DNA of 64,000 nucleotides from positions 196,351,892-196,415,891 of the forward strand of contig CM035407.1 of assembly GCA_020310875.1 (NCBI GenBank), given 5' to 3'. Positions 24,100 to 37,398 of this stretch are shown piece by piece. The notes beneath the pieces are model-generated. The model did not search any database, was not told the origin of the DNA, and saw only the letters and a list, made by a program, of their open reading frames with translations. The number at the start of each line of letters is the position of its first letter. The first letter of the stretch is position 1. The stretch comes from Ceratopteris richardii (Eukaryota; Streptophyta; Polypodiopsida; Polypodiales; Pteridaceae). The position numbers and the translations under genes are program-made.

Positions 24100-25463
24100 T
24101 TAATGTGTTCTAGAGCTTCAACCTAAGCTACTTCTTGAATTCTTTTCTCCTCCTTCTTACATTTCTTAGTTATGTTGAGTTGTTTAAGCATGTCTTAACT
24201 CAAAGGTTCTTGATAAAGATTGACTCAAAATCCACTTATGTAATTTGACATTACTTCTCCTTCTAGAGTGGCTAACTGCACTGGACTGATTGTCAAGAGT
24301 CTATTGATGATCATGGGTCCATATAACATTTTTATAACTTATGAGAATGTTGTTTCAAAGTGTATACCAATACTAAATCACCAACTTTTAAGCCTTTGTC
24401 TTTCATGTTCACATCGAAATAAGCCTTTTTTCTTCTCTTTGCCACATATATACCTGTTGTTGCTCTCAATCTAGTCTCTCCTAAGCACTCTAAATCCATC
24501 ATCCTAGAGGATAGCTCATGGCCTATCCACTAATGCTCTTGTGCGACCTTTAGAGTTGGTATGAAGAAATCTAAAGGAAGCACAACATTCCAAACAAATA
24601 CCATATGAAAGGGACTTGTAGTGAGTATCGTCTTATAGGCCACTTGATATGCCCAAACAACATGATGTAATTGTTTGTCCCAATTTGAACATTTGTTATC
24701 TATGGCCTTAGTCAGTACATTACATAGGATTTTATTCATGCTTTCAACATGTCCATTTGCTTGTGGATGGTATGGCGATGATTTCTTGTGAATCATCATG
24801 AAATCATGTAACAAATATTCAATCACTTTATTGAAGAAATGGGTTCCTCTATCACTTACCAGCTCTATAAGCAATCCATACCTCATTAACACATTTTCAA
24901 ACAAGAACTTCGCCATCATCTGTGCATCATTTTGCCTAGTTTCCTTTACCTCGACCCATTTGGTAAGAAAATCTATGGCAACAATGATGTATTCCACATG
25001 AGAGCTTCTACATGGGGGGTTGATAGGACCTACAAAGTCTATGCCCTACTTGTAGAAGTTCCATCCTCCCATTATGGGTCTCAGTGGCATTTCATCTTTT
25101 TGGATAGGATAGTGAGAACTTTGGAATGTATCACAACTCTTCACATAGGTATGTGCGTCCATGTGAAGGGTAGGCCACCAACGACTTAAAAATAGAATGG
25201 CTTTGATTACACAATCAGGTCCAAAGTTCCCACTTGCAACATCCCTTGTGTGCAATTTCTAATATCTTCAAATACTCACTTTCGTGTATGCATAATCTCA
25301 AATATCCATCTCTACCAAGCTTACATAAACTACCACCAAAGAGTGCATAGTCTTGAGCTTTTTGCTCTAGACTTCTTTGTGATGCTAAAGTCATGTCTTG
25401 GTGGCATGTTCTTGTTCCTAGGAATTCAACTAGATGATTGCTCGATTCATATATTAGGGACAC
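24100..25463 (-). pseudogene. Gypsy-2 integrase (H2C2 zinc finger, DDE core, C-terminus), decayed
   Basis: 25,215-25,463 holds the linker with LRLCIHESEYLKILEIAHKG. 25,046-25,255 holds FGPDCVIKAILFLSRWWPTL and SCDTFQ, so the HHCC zinc site is damaged. 24,530-24,997 holds the rve core: DFLTKWVEVKET (first Asp), SDRGTHFFNK (second Asp) and YHPQANGHVESMNK (Glu). The C-terminal GDLVLVY segment follows after stops. All three acidic residues remain, but the frame is broken. Confidence 0.85.
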
Positions 25464-25859
25464 TTGATATAAGGTTGCATGTTCAACTTGGGGTCTTCTA
25501 ACACGGGATGGGCAATTTTTGGAGCAACCTATAGAAGTTTGCTTCCATGGTTGGCCAATACACTCCTAATTGCTTCAATGTTTGTAGGGTTCCATGCTTC
25601 AAATAATGTTGCCCTTATGCACCTACGTGTGCTAATTGCAACCATTTCCTACGAGTATGTGATACTTTTGTGAGTTGACTACTTCCTTGTCCTTCATTCT
25701 TATTACAAGGTTACTCGGTCCAAATGTGAGAATAGGCACAATTGTTTTTCTAAATTTGGAACTACTTCAAGGTTGAACAAATATGCATCAAGAATTTCAT
25801 TTGACACACTTTGTGAGTATTCTCTAGAAGTGCGTCACAAAAGTCATCTACTCTAAGGT

Positions 25860-26185
25860 GGGTCTTACCTTTCCTAACAACTACTTTGAAATTATACTCC
25901 TTTGATAAGAGAAATCCTCTTACTTACCTGCCTCTATTGCAAGTTTTCTTCACCAAGTATAATGAGGCTTGATGATCTTAAAAAAAATTTGAGCTTATTT
26001 GCAAGCAAATAATGTTGAAACTTTTTGACTATATAGAACATACCTAGTCCTTCTCTTTCAATAGTTGTGTAATTCCTTTCTGCTTTGTTCAATTGTCTAC
26101 TCACATAAGCTATGGGAAGGTCTATGTTTTCTTCACTTATTGGTTGTGCCAACACACATCCAATAGCAAACTTAGAGGCATCCAC
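25860..26185 (-). pseudogene. Gypsy-2 RNase H, decayed
   Basis: Frame with MDASKFAIGCVLAQ, then PIAYVSRQLNKAERNYTTIE and FQHYLLANKLKFFLRSSSL: the RNase H fold as found after Gypsy RT, with the first catalytic Asp in DAS. It is interrupted before the last conserved acidic residue. Confidence 0.8.
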
Positions 26186-26199
26186 ATGGACAAGGAATG

Positions 26200-26990
26200 G
26201 CTTACTCTAATCATATGTTGTCAAAATAGGGGGTTGCACACAAGATTTTTTTTAGCTCTAAGAATGATTTCTTATATTCCTGATTCCACTCAAAATTTGC
26301 CAATAGGTTATACAAGGGTTTTGCATGTATTGCATACATGTGGATAAAACATTAGTAGTACATGTGGATAAAACATCGGTAGTATCCATAATGACCCATA
26401 AAAGCTTGTACTTCCTTGACTATTCTAGGTCTCGGTAATTCGGTTATCACTCTCACTTTGTCTTCATCTGTTGATATTCCATCCTTTGAAACAATGTGAC
26501 CTAAGATCTTACCTTGTTTGACCATAAAATCACACTATGGTGGGAAATGCCATCTTGTGTTGATCTTTGAGGGCTATGATTACTTGATTGTCCAAGGAAG
26601 CTGTAAACTTCATTGTCTTGTACACATTCTAGAAAATGTTTAGTGGTTAGAAGCAGATAACTATCTCTTATCGTGACAACATTAACTTTTTTCAAGTTAA
26701 TTCATACATAAAGCTTTCCATTCTTCTTGTGCACAACAACAATGGGGGATACCCATTCCTTATGCTCAATCTCATAGATAAATCTAGCTTCTATCAACTT
26801 ATTGATTTTTTCCTTTATCTTCATTGCATATGTGTCATTATATGTGTATGGCTTCTATTTTGTTGGATTGGCTTCTAAAGTCATGGGGATCCTATGGGAA
26901 CATATGTCTAGATGCACTCCTTTCAATTCCTTGTAAGTCCAAGCGAATACTTCTCTATATTCTCTCAATAAATTTGTCAATTCTTATTCT
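26200..26990 (-). pseudogene. Gypsy-2 reverse transcriptase, decayed
   Basis: Contains the RT N-terminal pattern EYREVFAWTYKELKGV (near 26,900-26,970), EKINKLIEARFIYEIEHKEW and WVSPIVVVHKKNGKLYV near 26,705-26,765. A deletion follows removing the palm region with the catalytic YxDD, and then the thumb-side segment GKILGHIVSKDGISTDEDKV. It is nonfunctional. Confidence 0.8.
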
Positions 26991-27430
26991 TCCTCTCTAA
27001 TTTGATCATTACCTATGTACATGATTCTTTTCTCTCCATCTTCTATCATCACTGGAACCTTCTTGGTTTGATCTTTATTGTGTTAAGCTTCTCCCATGAG
27101 AGATTCTCTTCTTGGCATTCTCATCATGATTTTTCTATCCTCTATCTCGTACTTCTTGAAATTCTCTCATACCTCAAACAAAGATTCTTTTTCTTCTTAT
27201 GTGGGGGATTGTTTACATTTCTTTTTATTCTCTCCTTGTCTGCTTGTGTTGCTAACATTACATTGTTTCTACACTCCTTATGTTCCTGAGTCTTGCCCTT
27301 TGTCAAGTATAAGTACTCTTCTTTTGAGTTGCAAAAGGGATCCGTGATTATGGATTTTGAATCCTCATCACTCTCTTCTTTTAGTACATCTATGCTAGGC
27401 TCACATTCCTGGATGATAGGTTCACTGGGA

Positions 27431-28069
27431 TGTTGGTAGTAGCCATGGCAATCAAGGTGGCATTACGACCAAGGAAATCATCGGAGAGAATCAGAATAGA
27501 GGGAGAGTCAAGTAGGACTAAGCAAACAGAGCAATCAAGGAATGCTTGACAACTAGGCCTATATAATTTTTCAAAGGATAAATCTTTTTCAACAATGATT
27601 TTAATCACTAGATCCCATTGTAAATGTCATTTTTTATTATTCTTACACCATTTTATGCAAGTCGAAGAGTCCTCAAGCTTGAGGAGGATTAGATCTAAGT
27701 ACATGCCGATTTTCATATTTTTTAGAGCTTGTTTGAGCCCCAAAATTATCCTAGGAACCTATTTCTTATCTAGGTCAGGCACTAGGTATGGACAAGACCA
27801 AAACTAGTCAAAAACTATAAAAGGAGCTAGAGAGCTCATTTTTGAGGTTAGCCAATTGGGAATTGAAGTGAACAAAAGAGCTTGTAATCTTGTTTTTGGC
27901 TAATCAAGGATTCCATTGCTCAATCTCTTTGTCTTGATATGTGTGTGCACATGTGCGTATGTGTGTGCATGCTTGTGTGCTTCTCACTCACTCACTTGTG
28001 CATCTCACTGGCTCACAATTGTCATACCCTCTTTGCATCTTCTCAGATTGACAATTATGAGGTGGATAT
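27431..28069. other. No gene supported
   Basis: Between the decayed Gypsy-2 and Copia-3. Includes GT-rich microsatellite-like sequence at 27,935-27,985. It could hold a degraded LTR, but I could not find matching terminal repeats. Confidence 0.4.
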
Positions 28070-30911
28070 CCTCACCTTGGTACTTGCCATTGTGCTAGAG
28101 TGATACCAGGGTATGAGAGAAATGTCCACCAAGAATGTAGCAATAGCAGCATGAGCACCAAATAGGAATTATCCATGTGGGAATTCATAGCCACCAAGTG
28201 GTGTCGACCATGCAAGATCACTAGGTACTCCATAAGATGTCCACCATATGGATTACAGGGATGCTCCATAGGTATGACACCAATGAGGTACAAGAACATA
28301 AAAAGATCTCACCAGATAAGATCACCTCCATGCAAGATAGATAGGATGACTCCATGTGGTACGTGGGAACCTCCAAAGCTTTGAAAATATCCACCATGAG
28401 ATGTGTATGAACAAGAAGTAGGTCCTACAAGAATGAAGTATAAAGCATGAAGCATAAAATCATAATCACATGTTAGTACATCTGTATGTTGTAGTCCTCC
28501 ATGGAGTGTACAAAGTCTTGATGTGTGTCAATAGGACCATGGAAGCCCCCTCTAAACCAAGAAGCTCACCCAGAAAAGTATCCAACTGAGTGATGAATCC
28601 AAGTAGATGCAAGAGTATCCTGTGGAAAATGAAGAGATGTTGGAATCCATGTATGGAACACTACATGCTCAGAATGCTACTGTAGATGAGCTAAGTGGAC
28701 TCTCAAAGATAGGAATGGAAAATGACATCACTGATCCTAGAGTAATGCCCAACTAAAGTTGAGGGGAAATGTAAACCTTTGATGGTATGATAGGAGATGT
28801 AGCCATCTAGGTATGAGCTGAGATTGTATCTCTGATTCATCATGCTGCAAAATTGTACCATGATCTAGAAAGTCATGTACAAAGAGAGCATGCTCCACAT
28901 AGTGTGACTGTCTGAAACTAGAATGATCCCGCCTCTGAAGTGATCCAAAAGGGATGAATACTTAAAGTATTCATCAAAGGCGCAATCTTTGGTTACTATA
29001 ACACAGTGACTCTTTGGGTCATAGAGTTTGTATGCCTTCTGTTGTTCACTGTAACCGATGAAAATGTACTACTTAGGATGATCATCATCATGGCCTTGGA
29101 CATAGGCATCACTACCAAAGATGCAAAAATAGCTCACACTTAGCTTCTTTTAAAAATAAGCCTCAAATGGTGTTTGGTTCTTCAAGACATTTGAGAACCC
29201 TTTGATAAAAATATGAATTGTTGACTGTATTGCTTCACCCCAAAAATTTAGTGGAAGTTGCTTTTGACTAAGCATAACCTTGGCCATCTAGATCACACTT
29301 TGAATCTTTTGTAAGGCAATACCTTGTTGAGTATCTTGCATTGCTTGATACTTAATTTTGAGTTGCTTCAAGTACTGGGCGATGTTGTGATTGACAAAGC
29401 TAATGTCTCCATCAGATCGGATGATCTTCAAAGAACTTGAAAATCTTCTTGAACTTCGAAAGGGCATCCTCTTCATGCTTAAGTGAATAACCCAGGTCTA
29501 TCTAGTGAATTCATCTACTATCAAGAAGTAAATTGATCCACTTAGAGAAGGTGTATGCATGGGTCCACAAATATTGACATGGACTAATGCTAAGGGTTTA
29601 GATGCAGAAATGGATGCTTCTATAGGCAAAGGGGTAAAACTCTGCTTAGCATATGCTTGGTAGTTCAATTCCACTTGTGCAATCCTGGGTAGACCTTTGA
29701 CATGATGAGTCAAAGAGATCTTAGCTAAGCAAGAGGTATGTCCAAATTTGCAATGCCTCAAGCTAAGACTTGAATCTTTGGCCAAAAAACTTGAAAGCTT
29801 GTAGAGACCTTTCACTTCATTGGATTCACGATTGATGACTTGAACTTTGTTGTGATCAAATTGCACTATCATGTTGGACTTTTTAATGAACTTCACTGAG
29901 ATAAGGTTCTTACAAAGGCTTGGTACATAAAGAACATATTTGAGTATTTGGTCTCGCTTTCTGAGTTAGTGATATAAGCTTTGCCTCTTCCTTTGATTTC
30001 AATGCACTTGTTATCTCCAAGATAAACTTGACCTTTGTGCTCTTGAAATTCATGAAAATCATCTTTTTCATGGCACATGTGTGATGAAGCCCCACTATCA
30101 AAAATCCATTCTTTACTAGGAGGGGATGTGACTAGTGCCTTGTGTGCAATTGTGAGAAAGAGATCTTCACTTGTGCAGTGCGAGTGATGTTCGCTCTTTG
30201 GATTAGACTTTCCTCGTTCTTCTTCTTGAAGCAATACTTTTTGATGTGTCAAGGATTGCCACAAAAATTGCAAGTAAAGTTCTTCTTGTCCTTGTCCTTA
30301 GACTCCTGATCGCCTTTTTGACCTTTAGCCTTATGGAAGGTAGCTTTGGCATTTATATTTGTCTCTTGTGTTGCTTGGGTCTTTTGCCTAGAGTCATGAA
30401 GAAGCAAAAGTCTTCTAACTTCTTCCCAAGTGAATTCTTGACCTCTATTGTATAGAGTGGTCACAAAAGCCTCATAAGACCTAGGAAGCTTGTTGAGCAA
30501 TCTTATGGCCATGTCTTCACTTGATATCTTCCATCCACAAAGTGCTAACTTGCATTGATAATCTTCAAATTGGGCTATCACTTTTGTGATGGTATCTTAA
30601 GGACAAATAGTGAGATTGCGAAATTCAACCTCTAAAGCATAAATCTTGGAAGGTGTTGTATCTTCATATAGATTTGCTAGAGTATTCCAAGCTTCTTTCG
30701 AAGTCTTACATGTAGTGATGTGACCCTTTGTCAATTCATCACATGCAAGGATAAGTTGTCCTAATGCTCTTTTATCTTTGACATTCCATATATTCCAAGC
30801 TCCTAGATCAATTTTCTTATCGCGCTCTAGTTCTGTTCCTTCAACTACTTCGTACAAGATTTGTATAGAGGTAGGCCTTGGTGTCCTTCCATAGGTTGTA
30901 ATTTGTACCAT
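28070..30911 (-). mobile_element. Copia-3: decayed Ty1/Copia element, gag to integrase
   Basis: On the minus strand the order is gag (30,249-30,911; UBN2-type, with SKEAWNTLANLYED), a zinc knuckle broken by one stop (CNFCGNP, stop, HIKKYC, near 30,225-30,270), protease with WIFDSGASSHM (near 30,065-30,110), gag-pre-integrase with LRHCKFGHTSCLAKISL, integrase pieces (LKIIRSDGD near 29,430; IFIGYSEQQKAYKLYDPKSH near 28,995-29,060) and then a faint linker. No reverse transcriptase or RNase H follows, so the 3' half is missing. Several stops and at least one frameshift are present. LTRs were not found. Confidence 0.8.
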
Positions 30912-33650
30912 TTAGTCTTTCATCTTTTGACATGAATATTGGCATAAAGTAGGGTAAATACAATTGACTTGAGGACATTGCATTCGAAATCACTGACATT
31001 ATCGTCGTTGAAACAAAGTTACCACACTTACAAAGATGAAGAAAATTAGTTCACAAAATTGATTTTGAGGTAGGGGTGGGGGGCTTAAAATAGCCCTACT
31101 TGTGAATGAGACACCTTGGAGATGGGGGCCTTAGAATAGCCCTACACTTGGTGCAAGAAAGACTCCTTGGAGAGGGGGGGCTTAGAGAAGCCCTTTGCTT
31201 GGCACAAAAATTGAGACAATGTGACATGGAGAGAGGGCTTAGAGTAGACCATTGTACACAAAATAACCTTAGAGGAGGCTTGGGACTCAAAGAAGCTTGT
31301 GGGTGGGCTTAGACTAGCCTCCAACCCAAAAATGCACACACACGATCCTTCTTCTTATATTCTTGATGGTACAAAAGTGGGCACTTAGTGTCAAATGTTG
31401 TGCCAAAGAGGGGCAATATTAGGGTTGAAACCTGGAAGAATAATCTTGTAGTTAGACTATTTAAGGGTCTTACAAATGTAGGGGTAAGTACCCTTTACAA
31501 AATAAAGCTTTGACAATGGCACAATGTAATATTTAGCAAATGAAAAGTATGGAAAATACAAGAATAAAGTCCTTTGAGAAAGTAATTGGATTGATCCTCC
31601 ACTAAAGACTTTTCATAATTGTGGAGCCAAGGATTTGAAATGTAGCATGTATGGGGTTGTTCTTTGCAAAAATATAATCAAAAAATGAATTTTGGACTTG
31701 CAAGCTCTAAGATATTTTTTGTGGAGTCATTCGAGAATAGTCACAAATGCTTTATAAGATACATGAATTTGGTCTCAATTTTTGTCGTGAACAAATTGGT
31801 GACCAATCATTATTGTGGATGTGAGTGGGTTACAGAATGCAAACCTCACTTTGACATAAGGAAGGATGTCAACATGACTAGAGTTAGATGACGTATCTCG
31901 AGGGGACTACATATAATATATATATATATATCTCTCTCCATGACAAAGATGGAGTGACGCAATGTCCAATGTGGTCACTTCAATGTGATAACTGTCATAT
32001 GTTAGTTCGCAATAACGCTATGTTGTTGTGTCAGAGGCAAAATAACTTCGGAATTAGAAGTGCAGAATGTCTCCTTCATGAGGCTAGCAATCATCAGTTT
32101 GTTGAACACAAGAGACTGGTAGAGCTTTTGCCAATGTGAGATGGAGATCTATTTCTCCTCAAACGATGTTGCATAGTGAAGCTTGATGCGATCTATGCTC
32201 TGGTCTCCAACAGGGCATTGTGCACACAACTATGTTCCAAAACAGTGGTGCAAATGTACCAGGAGATGGTGCTATCATCTACCTCTCTCTTAAACACCAT
32301 CATAGAGCTTCTAGACATCAAGTCCACCCTTTCTCTATTGTTGTGGAGAGAAACTCACATTCTCTCTCTCTCTCTCTCTCTTTGTGTGGAGTGATTATGA
32401 ATAGTGTAGGAGATGATAGTTTCTAAGGGATATCACTCCGCAAAGAACATCAACTAGAACTTTGGTTCGTGATGAACTATCCTACTCCCTCCCTTTTATC
32501 TCTACAATAGAGAGTTGTGCTTGCTTGGTTCTTCTAGCAAGTGTTAACAGAGAGAAACATGCTCTCTGTGTGTGTGTGTGTGTCTCTCTCTCTCTTTGTG
32601 TGTGTATCCTCTCTCTCTCTCTCTCCCCTCTCTATCTTTTTGTGCGAGAGATGGTGCAACATGCAGGGAGACTTAGATGTGGATGTGCAGACTCTGAGAG
32701 GTGAAGTGTCAGAGAATGTCATAGGTACTTTGTAGTAGATAATGCCTAATCATTCTCTGTTGTTGTTGATGGTTGCATAGAGCGCTGCTCATGGTATTGG
32801 AAGCATAGAGTGCAATGGCTGGATCAATTTGATGTGCTCTCTATTATGGGTAGCAACTTTCACTGAGTGTAGTGCTACTATTGAACATTTTTATTTTTGT
32901 GTGGATATAGAAGAATGACAGAGAGAGTGATTGAGCTACTCCAATCTAGCACACTTAGCATAGCTAGTTTTAGTTTGTTGTTGGTATTGTTGTTCCACAT
33001 TTGAGTATTGCGAGCAGTGATGGCGGCCAAGTGCTTGCTGGCAACCAAGTAGAGAGAGTACTATGCAAAAAGATAATCGACAGGTGCAAAGACTAACATA
33101 AAATTGTAGCTCGTCAACTTTCTCGCTAACTTCCTTTTGATGGTAGTGAAACTATTGGACTAGCACACAGTATGTCACTTTCACACATTGGAACCTCTCA
33201 CAAACATGGTGAAGAAGATAGGAATAGCAACAATGGTATAACACCATATGTTAAAAATTTGTTAAATTTGAAACCACTGAAACAAAGTGTTTATAAACAC
33301 TTTTAAACAAATGAGATCCAAAATCAACTCTTCATCACCGACCACAAAACTGAGCATAAATCATCAAAGAATGCCAATAGCAAGGGTGGGAGGGGGGGGA
33401 ATGGGGTTACAAGGTGAAATAATGGATGAAAGAAGGGTGGAGGGTGGGAAAAATGGGGTAAAAGAAGTGGTAAAGGGGTGAAAAGAAGGGGTGGGAGGGT
33501 GGTCATAGGGCAAAATGAGACCCCAAAGAGTGTAAAAATGATGGATAAAGGGGCTTCTCTCAATGAGGAGAAGGACACACCACCAACACTCAAGTAGCAC
33601 CACCACCAGGAGATATGAGCAAAGGAGAAGAAGGAAACACCTATCTTCCC
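30912..33650. other. Non-coding stretch with CT/GT microsatellites
   Basis: 31,080-31,330 has irregular GC-richer repeats built on a CTTAGA(A/G)(T/A)AGCCC word. 32,361-32,381 is a (CT)n run, and 32,564-32,637 is a compound GT/CT run. 33,385-33,500 is G/A-rich. Open frames across these low-complexity tracts exist on both strands and have no recognisable domain. No gene is supported. Confidence 0.5.
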
Positions 33651-33651
33651 A

Positions 33652-34358
33652 TCACCTATCAAGGATACACGATGAAGGCAATATGGACCCAAAACTAGGT
33701 GTTGCCATTACTACCACTTCCTTATGGAAATGTTGGGGCAAACCAGCTTTAAGACCCACATGAATGAAGCTACAAATGGCAGATGGAAACATAGAGAAGC
33801 CACTAGGATTGTTAGAAGGCATCACTCTCACTACTTGTGGTGTAGAGTTTGAGCATACTTTTTCCATATGTGAATTCGGGAAGGACCATGTGTATGAAAT
33901 GATTTTGGGTAGATCATTAATGAGATAATAGCACGTAGTGCAGGATTGGGGAACCAATTCTTTGTACTTATAGCATTTAGGGATAACTACCAAGGTCAAT
34001 CCCAAAGACCATACACATAAAGCTATACCACCCCTGTTCTTGCATCTGTCATCCCTGATAGACCCTTGTTGTGAAGAGTGTTTGATGTAGTGTTTGGCAA
34101 CATCCATGGCTAGATGATGTTTCCTCAATCACAGTCCTCATGCCAGATCATTGCAAAAAGGTGCAACATGTGGGTGGGTCTGGGAATGAAAATCTCATAG
34201 TGGTACTCCCAGAATCCTATAGAGAACATTTGCTCGAAGGTCTGCTTATAGCAAGCAGGTAAATATTTAATGCACACATGCCAGCCATAGATGGTGTTGA
34301 TGGAGGGTGTTTGGCTCATATCATATTCCAGATCACGATTACCTTTAGAGAAACCTAG
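33652..34358 (-). pseudogene. C-terminal part of an unrecognised protein, cut by an inversion breakpoint
   Basis: From the breakpoint leftward on minus, the frame is open for ~77 codons (LGFSKGNRDLEYDMSQTPS; then FWEYHYEIFIPRPTHMLHLF) to a stop at 34,125-34,127. A second frame, overlapping by one apparent base shift, stays open for 158 codons (KHHLAMDVAKHYIKHSSQQG; CVWSLGLTLVVIPKCYKY). It lacks a start because its N-terminal part now lies at 58,219-58,961. Family not recognised. Retroelement or host origin is open. Confidence 0.5.
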
Positions 34359-37300
34359 GACAATGATCCTCATTGCTCCGAGAATAGCCTTGGGACTTCA
34401 TAAAAGCATCAAACTTTTGGTACCATTGTCTAGGAGACTGTTTAAGTCCATACAAGCTCTTCTTGAGCTTACAAACTAGAGTTTCCTTGCCAGGAACTAC
34501 ATAACCCTCTGGTTGTTCCATATAGATCTCATCTGTAAGATCTCCATGCAAGAAAGCTGTTTTCACATCCATTTGGACTAGCTCTAAGTCCTCCATTGCA
34601 ACGAATCCAAGCAACATGCGGAAAGTAGTCATCTTGACCACTGGAGAGAAGATTTCCTCAAAATCAACACCATGTTGTTGCTTAAAACCCTTTGCAACAA
34701 GTCGTGCTTTATATTTTGGAGAAGCACTATCTGATGTGAATTTCAGCTTATATACCCATTTACATGGTAAAGCTTTCCTGCCCTTTGGCAAAGGTACTAA
34801 GTCCCAAGTACCATTCTTGTGAATAGAATCCAACTCACTCTTCATGACACACTCCCACTTGACATGATCCTCTGTATGCATAGCCTCTTTGTAGCAAGAG
34901 GGCTCACCGGCATCTGTTAGCATAACAAAATCTAAACCTGGAACATATCTATCAGGTGGATATGAGACACGTGCAGAACGTCTCAATGGTTGCTGAACAG
35001 GAACATGTGCAGACTGATCTGAATGGACATTCTCTTGAACATCCCTATGTGCAACATTTTTATGCATGCTAACCGGAGGACTAGTATCCTCAAACACCAC
35101 TCTTCTCACTTCAACCTCCTTAATCGGCTGTTTATGCATCTTAGACTCATTAAAAATGACATCACTACTTCTGATCACTGACCGTGTTTCAGGATCCCAT
35201 AAGCGATATCCAAATTGTCCTTCTCGACCATATCCAAGAAAAATGCATTTCTTTGACTTATGGTCCAACTTCTGTCTAAGATTCTTGGGTATATGAACAT
35301 ATGCTTCACACCAAAAAACTCGAAGATGATCATAATATGGTGGTTTCCCTGTCCATAACTCTTGTGCCACTTTCAGACCTTTGGCAGTACTAGGTGAAAG
35401 GTTAATCACATGAACTGCAGTCAATACTGCTTCTGCCCAAAAACCTTGTGAGAGGTTTGCATGATGCAACATAGAGACTACTCTATCTTGAATAGTTCTA
35501 TTCATCCTCTCAGCTACACCATTCTGTACTGGGGTATAAGGAGCTGTAAACTCTCTACGAATCCCTCTACACTGACAGAAAAGGCTGAATTCATGTGAGG
35601 TATACTCACCCCCATTATCTGAACGTAAAGCCTTAAGCTTAGTTCCTTTTTCAGTCTCAACTGAAGCAAGCCATTTTCTGAAAGTAGGGAATACATCATC
35701 CTTCGATTTGATAGGATATACCCAGATTTTTCTAGTAGCATCATCTATGAAAGTGACAAAGTAAAGAGAACCACCTAAGGACCTAGTGGGCATAGGACCA
35801 CACACATCTGTATGAACAAGATCTAAAGGCTGAATTGAAGAGTCAATGTGCGTTTTATGCACATTTCTGGTTTGCTTTCCATATTGACAATGCTCACAAA
35901 ATGAAAAATCAGAGAAAGATAACACAGGTAAGTAGCCAGAACGAGAAAGATTTTCCATTCCACTACGAGATATATGGCCCAAACGACCATGCCAAATACA
36001 AGCCATAGGCTGTTCAGTAACAGCTAACAAGTGTTCTTTCTGTGATACAAATAAAGGGTAAAGTGAGCCAACTTTCCTTCCTTTTGCAATAACCATATTG
36101 CCCTTTGATATACGAAAGGACTGAGCATAGAAGACCACCTTGTAACCAAGGTCATCAAGTTGACCAACTGACATCAAACTGCGTGATAACTGAGGTACAT
36201 GGCGTACATTATGCATAGTAAATTTTGAACCGTCAATGAACTGCACAACCACATCTCCAATCCCCACAACATCACACTGGTAAGAGTCACCAAGTCTCAC
36301 GGTACCAAGAGACTTTGCTGCATAATTAGAGAACCATTCTCTATGTGGTGTCACATGGAAAGAAGCACCAGAATCTAGCAGCCAGGTGTGGGAAAGAGAA
36401 TCAGCCATAAGTGCCTCAGATGGCACAATACTATCAAGTGTCAACACATCAGCATCATCAGAAATAGCATTAATTTCTTCAATCTTCACAGTCGAAGTAG
36501 ATGGTGCAGGTAACTGTTTAACATGCCCATCAACATTCTGTCCTTTAGCTTTAGCATTCTTTAATGCATAACAGTCTTTCTTCATGTGTCCTTTCTTATG
36601 ACAATAATGGCATTCAATATCCCTCTTCCTTGATTTACTTCTTCTCTTATTCCGTTGACCATTCTTTTCCTTGTTCTTGCTCCTGCCACGTTGTTGATTC
36701 TTTCCTTGGTAAGAATCACGAACATTATATGCATCTCCACTTTGAGTGCCAACCATAGATTTTCTACGAATCTCCTCACTCAAGAGTGCTCCACATATGT
36801 CATCATAGACGAGTTTACCACCTGGTGCACTATTGCTAATAGCTGTGCAAAATGTATCCCATGATGATGGCAGGGTGCATAACGGCAATACTGCTTTCAT
36901 TTCATTGTCCATATCCATTTTCTGAGCCTGTAACTGGGAGAATATGGCATCAAACTCATTTAGATGAGCAACAACACTATCTGTGCCCTTCATACGAAGG
37001 TCGTATAATTTTCTCATCAAATATACTTTATTTGATGCCGTCTCTTTTTCATATGTATTGCATAACTTCTTCCAAAGCTCCTCTGCACTTTCACAGTCTA
37101 ATACTGTAAAGTAAACATTATCTGCCAGGTGCAAGCGAATGGTAGACCTGGCCATTTCAACTAACTCATCCCAATCATCTTCATCCATGTCAGCAGGCTT
37201 CTTTGAAATCCCATTTACTGACTTCCATTGCCTTCTTTGAATCAGCACATCTTTAATATGATTCTTCCATAGAGCAAAGTTTGTGCCATCAAATTTTCGG

Positions 37301-37398
37301 ATCTCAAAATGGTCTTTGCCCTGCAAGTTATAGCTCCTCCTCGGAACGCTAGCACTAGACCCTGATCCACCGGATGTGCCTGAGACCTCTGATGCCAT
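34359..37398 (-). CDS. Copia-1 gag-pol polyprotein, N-terminal ~1,013 residues (broken)
   Basis: One uninterrupted frame. It holds a UBN2 gag near residues 30-210, a CCHC zinc knuckle (CHYCHKKGHMKKDC, 263-276), a retropepsin site (LLDSGASFHVT, from 340), a gag-pre-integrase HHCC region (468-505), an integrase core with Asp531 (HTDVCGP), Asp594 (LRSDNGGEY) and Glu630 (QNGVAERMN), and RT fingers (WKYV-type CKWVYKLKF; RLVAKGFKQ; VKTAFLHGDL; SLYGLKQSPRQWY). The catalytic YVDD is beyond the break. The last few residues before the annotated stop are read from the other locus. No nonsense mutation occurs before the break, so the element was young when inverted. Confidence 0.95.

Larger units (their letters stand above)
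24060..27430 (-). mobile_element. Gypsy-2: decayed Ty3/Gypsy pol region
   Basis: Reading leftward on the minus strand the order is reverse transcriptase, RNase H, zinc-binding H2C2, integrase core and integrase C-terminus, the standard Gypsy order. Many stops and small deletions interrupt it. The gag and protease expected to the right, and both LTRs, were not identified. The polyprotein C-terminus fades near 24,060 (KGLKVGDLVLVYTLKQHSHK is at 24,350-24,410). Confidence 0.8.

Noticed and set aside
31096-31339. Overlapping open frames on both strands
   Set aside because: They follow an irregular GC-richer repeat upstream of Copia-3; no start context or domain.
33324-33692. 122-codon open frame on minus
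   Set aside because: Low-complexity G/A-rich tract with overlapping alternative open frames; no conserved motif.
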